Positions 37,271 through 47,938 of a stretch of DNA of 64,000 bases are shown here, one piece after another. This DNA is from Actinoplanes nipponensis (GTDB lineage Bacteria; Actinomycetota; Actinomycetes; Mycobacteriales; Micromonosporaceae), in the NCBI RefSeq assembly GCF_016862275.1, contig NZ_BOMQ01000026.1, forward strand, positions 310,001 through 374,000. The letters are read 5' to 3'. A program made the translations under genes and the position numbers. Numbering within the stretch: position 1 is the first letter of the stretch; the number at the start of each line of letters is the position of its first letter. Below the pieces are notes generated by a model. That model was not told the origin of the DNA. It saw only the letters and a program-made list of their open reading frames with translations, and did no database searches.

Positions 37271-37678
37271 ATGGCCAAGTACCTCTTGCTCAAGCACTAC
37301 CGCGGCGGCCCGGCGGCGCTCAACGACGTCCCGATGGACCAGTGGACGCCCGGGGAGGTCTCGGACCACATCCAGTTCATGCGCGACTGGGCCGCCCGGC
37401 TCGAGGGCACCGGTGAGTTCGTCGACGGCCAGGCCCTCTCGCCGGAGGGCACGTTCGTGCGCTACGACGGCGAGGGGCGCCCGCCGGTCACCGACGGGCC
37501 GTTCGCGGAGACCAAGGACCTGATCGCCGGCTGGATGATCATCGACGTGGAGAGCTACGAACGGGCGCTGGAGGTGGCCGGCGAGCTGTCCGCGGCCCCG
37601 GGCGCGGGGGGCAAGCCGATCCACGAGTGGCTCGAGCTGCGCCCGTTCCTGGCCGAGCCGCCGACCATCACGGAGTGA
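37271..37678 (+). CDS. YciI-like DGPF-domain protein
   Basis: The 135-residue protein has the hallmark PPVTDGPFAETKDLIAGWMII and a C-terminal ELRPF. DGPF proteins are encoded beside ECF42-type sigma factors throughout actinobacteria, as here, 6 nt upstream of the sigma gene. A role as signal sensor or antioxidant has been proposed, but the biochemistry is not settled. GAGGAG lies 7 nt before the ATG. Confidence 0.9.
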   Translation: MAKYLLLKHYRGGPAALNDVPMDQWTPGEVSDHIQFMRDWAARLEGTGEFVDGQALSPEGTFVRYDGEGRPPVTDGPFAETKDLIAGWMIIDVESYERALEVAGELSAAPGAGGKPIHEWLELRPFLAEPPTITE

Positions 37679-37684
37679 CGCGCG

Positions 37685-38872
<1,188 letters not shown>

Positions 38873-39899
38873 CGCCGTAGCGGTCGCGGTACGCGCCCGC
38901 GAACCGGCCCAGGTGGGTGAAGCCCCACCGGGTCGCCACCTCGCTGACGCTGAGCTGGTCCGGGCCCGCCCGGCTCAGCTCGGCGTGCACGCCCTCCAGC
39001 CGCAGCCGGCGCAGGTAGGTCAGGGGCGGCACCCCGACGTGCTGGCGGAACGACTCCTGCAGCACGCGGATGCCCACGCCCGCGATGCCGGCCAGCTCGG
39101 CCGCGGTGAAGGACCGGCCCGGTTCCGCGTGCATCGCGTCCAGGGTGCGCTTGACCGTCCGGGGGCGCCGGGTCGTGGGCCGGCCCGCCGGGTTCTGCGA
39201 GAACGGGTGCTCGACCGCCTGGGCCAGCCCGCTGACGGCCAGCTCCCGCCACTGGCGCAGCAGGTGCGGCAGCACCCTCAGGCCGTCCGGCTGGCGGGTC
39301 TCGCCGAGCAGCAGCCGGATCAGCGCCAGCCAGCTGCGGCCGGGCCCGCCGGCGAGGCCGAACGTCGCCCCCAGCGGCACCGGCGAGCCGACCTCGCGGT
39401 CCAGCGCCGCGTCGAGCTCGCGTTCCAGGGCCAGCCGGTCCACCTTGACGCTGATCAGCCGGCAGTCGGCCGACCAGCGCAGCGCGATGTCGCCCAGCGG
39501 GCGGAACACCGCCGCCTGGCTCGGGTCGGCCGTGGTCGCCGCGCCACGGTGCAGCACCTGCACGGCGCCGGTCAGCGGGGCCAGCACGTGGTACGCCGTC
39601 TCCAGGTCGCCGGTCGCCAGGCGCATCTCCACGCCGTAACTGATCTCGCCGATGGTGAGCGGACCGATCTGCGCCACCTCGCCGGTGAACGCGATGTCGT
39701 CGGCGCCGCCGGTCGGCTTGACCTCCAGCGGACCGTAGAACATGCGGCGGCAGAACGAGCCGGCCTCGTCCAGGTCGGTGGTCCGGAGGCTGGCGCACAC
39801 TGCCACGTCGCCGTCCGGCTCCCCGGTCCGAGGCTCCGGACGGGCCGCCCCTGCCGTGTCCATCCGCTCACCCTAGACCGACAGAGGCGTTACCGCCCG

Positions 39900-40241
39900 T
39901 CACGCCATGGCGGCTACCGGCCACTCGTACTCGGTGACCGCGCCGCCGCGCACGTCGACCTCGGCCAACGGCGTCACCGGGTCCCGCCACACCACGTAGC
40001 GGCCCTCGGCGAGGTCGTCGATGACGACGCTGAACAGCACGCCGTCGCGCACGTAGCGGGCGCGGACCGCGGCGTGGGTCCGCGCGGTGGTGTCGCCGAC
40101 CGGGCTCACCTCGATCTCGTGGCCGTGCAGGCCGCCCGGGGTGTAGATGACCAGGGCCCCGATGCCGGCGCCGATGTTGAGCACCACGGTGCCCTGCCCG
40201 GACGGGTCGAGCGTGTGGTGGTGGTGTCCGCCCGCGCTCAC
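39900..40241 (-). CDS. Small beta-rich protein, third gene of DUF4331 operon
   Basis: The 113-residue protein starts with GTG in a 4-nt overlap with the DUF4331 stop. A His-rich N-terminus (GGHHHH) is followed by an all-beta pattern: GTVVLNIGAGIGALVIYTPGGLHGHEIEVSP, then RYVVWRDPVTPLAEVDVRGG. The His run and HGHEIE could bind metal. There is no signal peptide. I recognise no named family, though similar proteins follow DUF4331-like genes in actinobacteria as far as I recall. Confidence 0.65.
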   Translation of the reverse strand: MSAGGHHHHTLDPSGQGTVVLNIGAGIGALVIYTPGGLHGHEIEVSPVGDTTARTHAAVRARYVRDGVLFSVVIDDLAEGRYVVWRDPVTPLAEVDVRGGAVTEYEWPVAAMA

Positions 40242-41647
40242 TTGTCCGCCGGCCCGGGGTTGTTGAAGCCGTCGAACGGCACCCCGAGGTACGGGAACTT
40301 CTTGAGCAGCTTGGCGCTGGCGTCCTTGGCCGACAGTCCCTGCTCGACCAGCGCGGCCGCCGCGTCCGGCTTGAACTTCTCGTCGACCAGCGGCACGGTC
40401 ACGCCGGCGATGGCCCGCAGCGAGATCGACACGACGTCGTCCGCGACCCGGCGCCCGTTCGGGAACCCGGCCAGGTCGCCGCCGAGCAGGCCGAACGCGT
40501 TGGGGTCCTCCTTGGTGGGCGGGATGGCGGTGTTGAGCCGCAGCATGTCGGCCTGCACGTCGCCGGTGTTGTTCTGGAAGTCGTCGATCAGGCCGTCCGG
40601 GATGCCGGTGAGCAGGATCGCCACCAGGTCGGCGCGGGCGGTCTTGGCCTTGTTGAGCTCGGCCAGGTTGTCGAACAGGCCGGGGTAGAGCACCGGCAGC
40701 AGCGCGCCCAGCTCCGGCTGCTCGACGAACTCGGCGAAGCGCTTGTCCTCGCTCGGCGGCAGGCTGTTCCACAGGTCCTTCTGCGCCATCGGCACGATGA
40801 CCTCGTTGAACAGCGGGTTGCCGAGCCGCGACACCTGGACCTGCGGGCCCACGTACACGTCGTCGTTGTCCTTCTTTCCGTGCCGGACCTGCACCTGGCG
40901 GCGGCTCGCCGAGGTCCAGACGCCGATGACGGCGCCCGGGTCGCGGCCGCGGACCTTCTTCTTGCCGTCCTTGCGGACGTAGTGCAGCGGCAGCTGGAGG
41001 GCGATGCTGTGCACGTTCATCTTGTCGGTGGCGTTGACCGCCTTGCCGGCGTAGTTGAACAGCTTCTGCCCGACCAGGTGCTTGTCCTGGAACGGCCGCA
41101 GCGTGCCGAGGTCGAAGATGGCGCCCAGGTCGACGAAGAACGGGTCGGCGCGCTGCCCGGCGAAGACCTTCTCGCCGGTCTTCAGCTTGTGCACCGCGTC
41201 CTCGGCCAGCTTGTCGTAGTCGGGGATGGACAGCGGGCCGACGTTGCACGGCGGGCAGGGCAGCTTCTCGGCCAGCACCGTGTGCTTGCCGTGCGAGTCC
41301 ACCTTGGTGACCGAGTAGAACTGCCGGCGGTTCCAGTTCTCGCTGTCCAGCGACTCGATCGGGCCGGTGTTGTAGAGGAACGTCCGGTCGTTGCGCAGCT
41401 CGGTGCGGAACCGGAACTGGTACGTCAGGTCCGGCCGGCCGTCGCCGTTGGAGTCGACGTGGATCTCGTAGAGCACGTCGTCGCCGAACTCGAAGAAGTT
41501 CGGGCCGCTGGCGGGCAGCTGCAGCGGCACGTAATTGGCGATGAGCGTCACGGTGTCCGGGTGGTCCGGGCTGACGAACGCGTACAGGTCGGCGCTGTCG
41601 GCCACCGGGTCCTTGCTGATTTCCGGCGCTTCGCGGTGCGATGACAT
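40238..41647 (-). CDS. DUF4331 family protein
   Basis: The 469-residue protein begins MSSHREAPEISKDPVADSAD, the DUF4331 hallmark. Further blocks are DLYAFVSPDHPDTVTLIANY, FFEFGDDVLYEIHVD and a C-terminal YLGVPFDGFNNP. DUF4331 proteins are often exported or surface-associated and of unknown function. No signal peptide is visible, and the upstream neighbour is a small Tat-signal protein, so co-export is conceivable but speculative. Confidence 0.92.
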   Translation of the reverse strand: MSSHREAPEISKDPVADSADLYAFVSPDHPDTVTLIANYVPLQLPASGPNFFEFGDDVLYEIHVDSNGDGRPDLTYQFRFRTELRNDRTFLYNTGPIESLDSENWNRRQFYSVTKVDSHGKHTVLAEKLPCPPCNVGPLSIPDYDKLAEDAVHKLKTGEKVFAGQRADPFFVDLGAIFDLGTLRPFQDKHLVGQKLFNYAGKAVNATDKMNVHSIALQLPLHYVRKDGKKKVRGRDPGAVIGVWTSASRRQVQVRHGKKDNDDVYVGPQVQVSRLGNPLFNEVIVPMAQKDLWNSLPPSEDKRFAEFVEQPELGALLPVLYPGLFDNLAELNKAKTARADLVAILLTGIPDGLIDDFQNNTGDVQADMLRLNTAIPPTKEDPNAFGLLGGDLAGFPNGRRVADDVVSISLRAIAGVTVPLVDEKFKPDAAAALVEQGLSAKDASAKLLKKFPYLGVPFDGFNNPGPADK

Positions 41648-41695
41648 GAGGCTTCTTCCTTACTCAGGAATCGGGGGGCTGGGTGAGGAAGCGAT

Positions 41696-41974
41696 TCAGG
41701 CGCGCTTGACGGCCTTGAGGAGCTTCTCGGCGAGATCGGGGTCGGTCAGCGTCACCTTGGAACCCCCGGAGAACACGTCGAACGTGCCCTTCTTGGCGTC
41801 CCGCAGGGAGAGCACCAGCGGCTCGCCGGCCTTGGCGCCGGGCTTCTCACCAGCCAGGCTCAGCCCGGCCACGCTGGCCCCGGCGGCGCCGACGCCCACG
41901 GTGGCGGCGATGGCGAGGACCCGGCGGCGGGACAGGCGGTTGACCGCCCGCGTGCCGTAGTGGACACGACTCAT
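41696..41974 (-). CDS. Small Tat-exported protein
   Basis: The 92 residues open with a twin-arginine signal (NRLSRRRVLAIAATVG) and a hydrophobic core to about residue 40. A short mature part follows, with SLRDAKKGTFDVFSGGSKVTLTDPDLAEKLLKAVKRA. ATG 41974 (MSRVHYG) has GAAAGG about 6-7 nt upstream. It is the first gene of the DUF4331 operon (48-nt gap). No family is recognised. The leader region 41975-42250 is unusually A/T-rich and probably holds its promoter. Confidence 0.75.
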   Translation of the reverse strand: MSRVHYGTRAVNRLSRRRVLAIAATVGVGAAGASVAGLSLAGEKPGAKAGEPLVLSLRDAKKGTFDVFSGGSKVTLTDPDLAEKLLKAVKRA

Positions 41975-42251
41975 GCTCGGCCTTTCGTCAAACGCTCCGG
42001 CGGTCTCACCGGCGCGCGAATCGGGTTGATGCACGTGCCTAACGTCGTCGACGTCCATCAGTACGAGACGATCACCGCAGGAGTTCAAAGCGATTTCCGG
42101 GTAAAGGTTTCTTTCAGGTCGGTAACCCGCCGGAATCGATAGAGGCGCAGCTCAACCCCATTCCGGGAGCGGTATGGGGCCGCCCCGGGAAAGTGACGGA
42201 CAGTCCGGCGGCCGCCGCGCTACGTGATCTTGCGGTTCCGGCCCGGCCGGG

Positions 42252-43283
42252 CTACTCCTCCAGTGTCACCGGCACCGGCCGCAGGTCGAGCCGCACCGGG
42301 CTGCCCACCGGCAGCCGGCCGAGCAGCTCCCCGCTCACCTGCGCGACCACCACGCTGTCGCCCACCTCGACGGTGACCCGGCTGGTCGGGCCCAGGAAGG
42401 CCGTGGACAGCACCCGGCCGGCGCCGTCCGGGTCGGGCACCACGCCGACCGATTCCGGGCGTACCAGGGCGGTCACCCGCGGGCCGGTCGCGCCGGGCCG
42501 GACCAGCGGCAGCCGGGCGCCCAGCACGGTGACCGTGTCCCCGTCGACGTGGCCGGGCAGCCGGTTGCTCAGCCCGACGAAGTCCGCGACGAACGCGCTG
42601 GCCGGGCGCAGGTACACCTCGGCCGGGGCGGCCAGCTGCTCCAGCCGGCCGTCCCGCATCACCCCGACCCGGTCGGCGACGGCCAGCGCCTCCTCCTGGT
42701 CGTGGGTGACGAACAGCGTGGTGGTGCCGACCTCGGTCTGGATCCGGCGGATCTCGTCGCGCAGCTGGACCCGGACCTTGGCGTCCAGCGCGGAGAGCGG
42801 CTCGTCGAGCAGCAGCACCTGCGGCTCGATCGCCAGCGCCCGGGCCAGCGCCACCCGCTGCTGCTGGCCGCCGGAGAGCTGGTGCGGGTAGCGGCCGGCG
42901 TGGCTGCTGATCCCGACCAGGTCGAGCATCGCCGCGGCCCGGTCGCCGCCCGCGCGCCGGCGCAGCTTGAGTCCGAACTGGACGTTCTGCAGCGCGGTCA
43001 GGTGCGGGAAGAGGCTGTACGCCTGGAACACCATGCCCATGTCGCGCCGGTTCGCCGGCAGGCCGGTGATGTCCTTGCCGTCCACCAGCACCCGCCCGCT
43101 GTCCGCGTCCTCCAGCCCGGCCAGGACGCGCAGCGCCGTGGTCTTGCCGCAGCCGGACGGCCCGAGCAGGGCGACCAGCTCGCCCGGCTCGATGTGCAGG
43201 TCCAGCCCGTCGAGGGCGGGCACGGCGCCGAAGGTGCGGCGCAGGTCGTCGAGGTGGACCGCGACGCCGTTCAGGCCGTTCAT
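42252..43283 (-). CDS. ABC importer ATPase, PotA/FbpC-like
   Basis: The 343-residue subunit has Walker A (GPSGCGKT), Q-loop (VFQAYSLFPH), signature LSGGQQQR, Walker B LLLDEPLSALD and a C-terminal TOBE-type domain (about 255-340). It energises the two permeases encoded upstream and overlapping by 4 nt. Family resemblance is to polyamine, iron(III), thiamine or phosphonate importers, so the substrate is not decided by this subunit. Confidence 0.93.
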   Translation of the reverse strand: MNGLNGVAVHLDDLRRTFGAVPALDGLDLHIEPGELVALLGPSGCGKTTALRVLAGLEDADSGRVLVDGKDITGLPANRRDMGMVFQAYSLFPHLTALQNVQFGLKLRRRAGGDRAAAMLDLVGISSHAGRYPHQLSGGQQQRVALARALAIEPQVLLLDEPLSALDAKVRVQLRDEIRRIQTEVGTTTLFVTHDQEEALAVADRVGVMRDGRLEQLAAPAEVYLRPASAFVADFVGLSNRLPGHVDGDTVTVLGARLPLVRPGATGPRVTALVRPESVGVVPDPDGAGRVLSTAFLGPTSRVTVEVGDSVVVAQVSGELLGRLPVGSPVRLDLRPVPVTLEE

Positions 43284-44074
43284 CGGGATGCCTTCCGTCG
43301 GTCGCCGAACAGGGTCAGGAGCAGCAGGAGCAGGAAGGCCAGGATCAGCGCGGCGAGCGAGACGGCCACCGACATGGTGGCGCTGCTCTTGCCGAGCAGG
43401 TTGATCGCGACCTGCAGGTTGGTGCGGTTCAGCAGCGAGGCGATGGTGAACTCGCCGAGCACGAGCGCCACGGTCAGGAACGCGGCCGACAGCACGGCCG
43501 AGCGGATGTTGGGCAGCACCACCCGGGCCATCACGGTGAACCAGCCCGCGCCGAGGCCGCGGGCAGCCTCGGCCAGCGTCCTGACGTCGATCGCGGAGAG
43601 CCCGGCGTCGATCGAGCGGTACGCGTACGGCAGCACCAGGATCGTGTACGCGAACGTCAGCGTCAGCGACGAGCCGCCGAGGAAGTAGGTGACCCACGCG
43701 TACACCGGGGCCAGGCCGACGACCAGCACGATGGCCGGGATGGTCAGCGGCAGCAGGCAGATGAACTCCACCAGCGGCCGCAGTCCGGGCAGGCGCAGCC
43801 GCACCCAGATCGCGGTCGGCACCAGCAGCGCCAGCATCAGCAGCGCGGTCAGCAGCGCCTGGCCCAGCGACGCGACGATCCCCTCGGCCAGGTCGGGGTA
43901 GGTCTCGCTGAGCCGGGGCCAGTCGGCCAGCAGCGACCACGTGCCGCCGCCGCCGCGGGTGGTGAACTCCAGCATGGCCGCGAGCGGCAGCAGGAAGAAC
44001 ACGCCCATGACCGCGAGCACGGCCCAGCGGAACGCGGACTGCCGGCGGGCCCGGCGCGCCCTCAGCCCAGCCAT
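43280..44074 (-). CDS. ABC importer permease, second subunit
   Basis: The 264-residue protein has six membrane helices and the inner EAA loop LAEAARGLGAGWFTVMARVVLPN. ATG 44074 overlaps the first permease by 13 nt. It is the PotC/FbpB-like partner that contacts the ATPase. Confidence 0.92.
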   Translation of the reverse strand: MAGLRARRARRQSAFRWAVLAVMGVFFLLPLAAMLEFTTRGGGGTWSLLADWPRLSETYPDLAEGIVASLGQALLTALLMLALLVPTAIWVRLRLPGLRPLVEFICLLPLTIPAIVLVVGLAPVYAWVTYFLGGSSLTLTFAYTILVLPYAYRSIDAGLSAIDVRTLAEAARGLGAGWFTVMARVVLPNIRSAVLSAAFLTVALVLGEFTIASLLNRTNLQVAINLLGKSSATMSVAVSLAALILAFLLLLLLTLFGDRRKASR

Positions 44075-44982
44075 CGCGCGGTCCGCTTCTGCAGCAGGGC
44101 GTACAGGGTCATCACCACGGCCACGACCACGACCATGCCGAGCGCCATGGCCTTGCCGAGGTTCTGCTGGCCGAGGACCACCTCGCTGGTCAGGGCGCTG
44201 CGGATCTGCAACGGCACGATCGGGTTGCCCTGGCTGACCAGGGCCGCGGCCGTCGCGTACGCGGAGAACGCGTTGGCGAACAGCAGCAGCGTGGAGCCCA
44301 GGAAGGCGGGCGCGAGCAGTGGTCCGGCCACCCGGGTCCAGTACTGCCAGGTGGAGCCGCCCAGGCTCTCGGTGGCCTCGCGCCACTGCGGGCGGATGCC
44401 GTCCAGCGCGGGCAGGAACACGATCACCATGAGCGGGATCTGGAAGTAGGTGTAGACCAGCATCAGCCCGGGCAGCTCGAACAGCCAGACCCCGCCGGAG
44501 TAGATGTCCACGCCCAGCTCGTCGCGCAGGAACACGGTGACGAAGCCGGACAGGCCGATGGTGGCGATGAACGCGAAGGCCAGGGTCACCCCGCCGAACT
44601 GGGCGAGGACCCCGGAGGCCGCGGTGACGACGCGCCGCAGCAGCCCGCCGGGCTTCGCGGTGGCCAGCGCGTACGCCAGCACCGCGCCGAGGACCGCGCC
44701 GATGATCGCGGTGATCGCCGAGAGCAGGATGCTGCGCCCGAACGCGTCGCGCACGTACTCCTCGCCCAGCGAGGACACGTTCGACCAGGTGAAGCCGCCG
44801 TCGCCGGCGAACGCCCCGATCGCGACGACCAGGGTCGGGATGATCAGGAAGATCGTGACGTAGGCGAAGAACGGCAGGGTGCCGAGCAGGCTGCGGAGGT
44901 CGTGCAGCCGCAGCCCGCGGCGGGGGGCCCGGACCCGTGGCACGGGTGCCAGCAGGCCCGGGTCGTCTGTGACGGTGGCCAT
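44062..44982 (-). CDS. ABC importer permease, first subunit
   Basis: The 306-residue protein has six membrane helices and the EAA-type loop REATESLGGSTWQYWTRVAGPLLAP. It is PotB-like in size and order. ATG 44982 begins 3 nt after the binding-protein stop, so the whole transporter is one operon. Confidence 0.92.
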   Translation of the reverse strand: MATVTDDPGLLAPVPRVRAPRRGLRLHDLRSLLGTLPFFAYVTIFLIIPTLVVAIGAFAGDGGFTWSNVSSLGEEYVRDAFGRSILLSAITAIIGAVLGAVLAYALATAKPGGLLRRVVTAASGVLAQFGGVTLAFAFIATIGLSGFVTVFLRDELGVDIYSGGVWLFELPGLMLVYTYFQIPLMVIVFLPALDGIRPQWREATESLGGSTWQYWTRVAGPLLAPAFLGSTLLLFANAFSAYATAAALVSQGNPIVPLQIRSALTSEVVLGQQNLGKAMALGMVVVVAVVMTLYALLQKRTARWLG

Positions 44983-44985
44983 ACT

Positions 44986-46113
44986 TCAGCCGATGGCCTT
45001 GGCCCAGTTGGCGGCCAGGTACTCCTTGGCCTTGGCGGTCTGCGCCTCGGTCTGGAACACCGGGGTGCCCTCGGCCTTCGGCAGGGCCGCGAAGGCGGTG
45101 GCGTCGATCGTGCCCGCCTTGGCCATGGCGTCGGCGCGCACCGGCCGGGCGCCGCCCTTGAGCCACAGGTTCTGGCCCTCGTCGGAGTAGAGGAACTCCT
45201 GCCAGAGCCGGGCGGCCGCGGGGTGCGGGGCGTCCTTGCTGATGGCCTGCACGTAGTAGGAGCCGAGCACCGCGCCGGCCGGCACGACGGTCTTCCACTG
45301 CACCTTGCCGGTGAGCTTGGCGCCCTGGGCCACGTTGAGGTAGTCCCAGTCGATGACCACCGGGGTCTGTCCGGACTCCACGGTCGCCGGGGTCGGGTCG
45401 ACCGGCAGGAAGTTGCCGGCCTTCTTGAGCTTGCCGAAGAAGTCCACGCCGGGGGCGATGTCGTCGGCCGAGCCGCCGTTGCCCAGCGCCGCCATCACGA
45501 CGCCGGCGAACGCGGCGCCGGCCTGGGTCGGGTCGCCGTTGAGCGCGACCTTGCCCTTGTACGCGGGCTTGAGCAGGTCGGCCACGCCGGCCGGGGCGGG
45601 CACCTTGGCGCTGTCGTAGCCGATCGACATGTAGCCGCCGTAGTCGTTGACCCAGGTGCCGTTGGCGTCCTTGAGCGCGTCGGGGACGTCGGCCCAGGTC
45701 GCCACCTTGTACGGCGCGAACTTGGCCACGTTGGCGGTGGCGACCGCGGTGCCGAGGTCGAACACGTCGGGCGCCTTGTCCTGGCCCTTGAGCTGGTCCG
45801 CGGCGTTGATCTCGTCCTGGCTGGACGCGTCCGGCTGGGCCGAGTTGACCTTGATGCCGTACTTCGTCCCGAAGGCCTTGATGATCTCGCCGTAGTTGGC
45901 CCAGTCCGGGGGCAGGGCGATGACGTTGAGCTGGCCCTCCTTCTTGGCGGCCGCGACGAGCGCGTCCATGCCGCCGAGATCGGCGGCGCTGGCCGCGGTG
46001 GCCGCGCCGCTGCCGGCCGAGTCGCTCTTCTTCTCGGGCGGGGAGCAGGCCGTGAGGCCGGCGAAGGTCGCGGCCGCCAGCAGGGCCGCGGCGGTACGGG
46101 AAAGGGTCCGCAC
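44986..46113 (-). CDS. ABC importer solute-binding lipoprotein
   Basis: The 375-residue protein has a lipoprotein signal with lipobox Leu-Thr-Ala-Cys23 and a periplasmic-binding-protein type 2 fold (QLNVIALPPDWANYGEIIKAFGTKYGIKV, VVIDWDYLNVAQG). The resemblance is to the COG1840/PotD groups (iron, thiamine, polyamines, phosphonates). The GTG start has GGAGG 7 nt upstream. The leader shows no TPP riboswitch, so thiamine is not favoured. Confidence 0.9.
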   Translation of the reverse strand: MRTLSRTAAALLAAATFAGLTACSPPEKKSDSAGSGAATAASAADLGGMDALVAAAKKEGQLNVIALPPDWANYGEIIKAFGTKYGIKVNSAQPDASSQDEINAADQLKGQDKAPDVFDLGTAVATANVAKFAPYKVATWADVPDALKDANGTWVNDYGGYMSIGYDSAKVPAPAGVADLLKPAYKGKVALNGDPTQAGAAFAGVVMAALGNGGSADDIAPGVDFFGKLKKAGNFLPVDPTPATVESGQTPVVIDWDYLNVAQGAKLTGKVQWKTVVPAGAVLGSYYVQAISKDAPHPAAARLWQEFLYSDEGQNLWLKGGARPVRADAMAKAGTIDATAFAALPKAEGTPVFQTEAQTAKAKEYLAANWAKAIG

Positions 46114-46208
46114 TGTGGTTCCTCCATCTCATCGGCGCCCGCCGGGGGGCGGCGCCGCTGTGGATCATGGGAGTACGGGGTGTCGGGCGGGCGGTCGGCA
46201 GGCGGCGA

Positions 46209-47309
46209 TCAGGCGTCGGCGGCCTGAATGACAGCCGCCACGAGGTGGTCGTTCTCCACCGCGCCGCCACCGTGGGGCTGGGCGAGACGGTCCCGGGCGT
46301 AGCCGTACGCGACGCCGCTGCGCGGGTCGGCGAGGCCGAGCGAGCCGGCCGCGCCGAAGTGACCGAACGCGGCCGGGCCGAGAAACGGATAGGGGGTCGT
46401 CAGGGCCTCGAAGCCGAGGCCGAACTGAGCGCCGGAGCCCCCGGACAACAGGTCCGGGGCGGGGGCGCCGGCGGTGCCGAATTCGGCGATGGTGGCCGGG
46501 CGCAGCAGCGGTTCCCTGCCGTTGAGGCCCGACAGGGCCGCAGCATACAACCGGGCGATGCCGCGTGCATTGCCGACACCGCCGGCCGAGGCCGGGCCCC
46601 GGGCGCGCACGGTGCGGCTGTTGGCGAAAACGGTCAGGTCGGTCGGCGGGTCGGCGTGCCGGTTCAGCGCGATGCCGGTCAGGCCGGCCGGGTCCGGCCC
46701 CGGCTCGCGGCCCACGGGGGCGCGCAGCGGCCGGAACCGCGGCTCGAGCTCGGCCGGCAGCCCCAGATACAGGTCGATCCCGTACGGCGCGCGCACCCGC
46801 TGCTCGTACGTCTGCTGCAGCGACCGGCCGGTCACCCGGCGCACGACCTCGCCCGCCAGCGCGCCGATGACCAGCGCGTGGTCGCCGTAGCCGGCGCCGC
46901 GCGGCCAGTACGGCCGCTGCTTGGCCAGCCGCTCGGCGATGATCCGGTCGTCGGCCAGCTCGGCCGGCCCGAACCCGCCGTCCACGCCGATCAGCCCGGC
47001 CCGGTGGCCGAGCAGCTCGCGCACGGTCACGTCCGGGATGAACTGGGGCCAGTAGTGCCGCACCGAGCGCCGGACGTCGATGACGCCGTCCTGGGCGAGC
47101 AGCGCGACGACGATGAACGCCGCTCCCTTGGTCACCGACAGCAGCCCGAGCAGCGCGTCCGGATCGATGGTCCAGAGATCGACGACCGGGCGGCCGTGCC
47201 GGTACACGGCCAGCTGGGCGCCGACGTCGCCGAGGCGGGCCATCTCGGCGGCGAAGCACTCACGCACCTTGGCGAAGCCCGGGGCGACCGTTCCCCGCAC
47301 CAGCGACAT
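46209..47309 (-). CDS. Serine beta-lactamase-like hydrolase
   Basis: The 366-residue enzyme has the SxxK nucleophile at Ser58-Lys61 (LLSVTKG) and Tyr141 in the second motif (AGYGDH, where class C enzymes have Y-x-N). There is no signal peptide, so it is probably a cytoplasmic EstB-type esterase or D-peptidase rather than a true beta-lactamase. GGAGG precedes the ATG at 47309. The MarR gene upstream on the same strand may be co-transcribed. Confidence 0.88.
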   Translation of the reverse strand: MSLVRGTVAPGFAKVRECFAAEMARLGDVGAQLAVYRHGRPVVDLWTIDPDALLGLLSVTKGAAFIVVALLAQDGVIDVRRSVRHYWPQFIPDVTVRELLGHRAGLIGVDGGFGPAELADDRIIAERLAKQRPYWPRGAGYGDHALVIGALAGEVVRRVTGRSLQQTYEQRVRAPYGIDLYLGLPAELEPRFRPLRAPVGREPGPDPAGLTGIALNRHADPPTDLTVFANSRTVRARGPASAGGVGNARGIARLYAAALSGLNGREPLLRPATIAEFGTAGAPAPDLLSGGSGAQFGLGFEALTTPYPFLGPAAFGHFGAAGSLGLADPRSGVAYGYARDRLAQPHGGGAVENDHLVAAVIQAADA

Positions 47310-47376
47310 CGGCGGCCTCCTTCCGGCCCTCCATGGTGACGCAGACCGGGTGCGTAAGTCTCCCCCGCGGCGCGGG

Positions 47377-47865
47377 TCAGTCCGCCGTCAGCACCTCGGC
47401 GCGGTGCGCGGCCAGCGCGCCGTTCATGCCGTGCAGGAAGCGGCGCACCACGTCCAGGTCCTCGTCGCTGAAGGCGGCCATCATGGCGTCGGTGCGCTTG
47501 CCCAGCGGGCCGAAGAACTCCATGGCCAGCGCCATCCCGGGCTCGCCGTAGCGCAGGTGCACCAGCCGGCGATCGGTGCTCTCCCGGCTGCGGCGCAGGT
47601 GCCCGGCGCGTTCCAGCCGGTCGATGGCCGCGGTGGTGGCGCCCGAGGACAGCCCGATGGCCTCGCCGAGCCGGCCCGGGGTCAGCGGCTCGCCCCGGCC
47701 CTCGGCGTGCATCACCGCGATGAGCGCCTGCAGGTCGGTCGGGTGCAGCCGGTGGCGCTGGGCGAACGCGTGCCCCACCTGCTGCGCCTCCACGCTGTAG
47801 GTCTGCATCAGCTCGACGATCTCCTCGCGGAGCCTGTCCCGCTCCGACTTCCGCGCCCGGTACAC
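47377..47865 (-). CDS. MarR-family transcriptional regulator
   Basis: The 162-residue regulator has a winged helix at about 45-110 (LHPTDLQALIAVMHAE, LTPGRLGEAIGLSSGATTAAIDRLERAGHLRRSR). GTG 47865 gives the usual length; the frame stays open further but crosses the divergent promoter. It diverges from the MMPL exporter by 73 bp, which strongly suggests it controls the exporter. Confidence 0.88.
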   Translation of the reverse strand: MYRARKSERDRLREEIVELMQTYSVEAQQVGHAFAQRHRLHPTDLQALIAVMHAEGRGEPLTPGRLGEAIGLSSGATTAAIDRLERAGHLRRSRESTDRRLVHLRYGEPGMALAMEFFGPLGKRTDAMMAAFSDEDLDVVRRFLHGMNGALAAHRAEVLTAD

Positions 47866-47938
47866 CCCGTCAGTCTTGCAGATCCCGTCGCATTCGTGGA
47901 GACTCTCGATGGTAGAGATTCTTTGCGGTGGAGGAATA

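Noticed and set aside
41960..42142. 60-codon plus-strand frame in the leader of the Tat-protein operon
   Set aside because: Overlaps the Tat gene start, with no ribosome-binding site or coding bias; A/T-rich promoter region instead.
46114..46208. TPP riboswitch before the ABC importer
   Set aside because: The conserved CTGAGA and ACCTGATCTGGATAAT-like blocks are absent.
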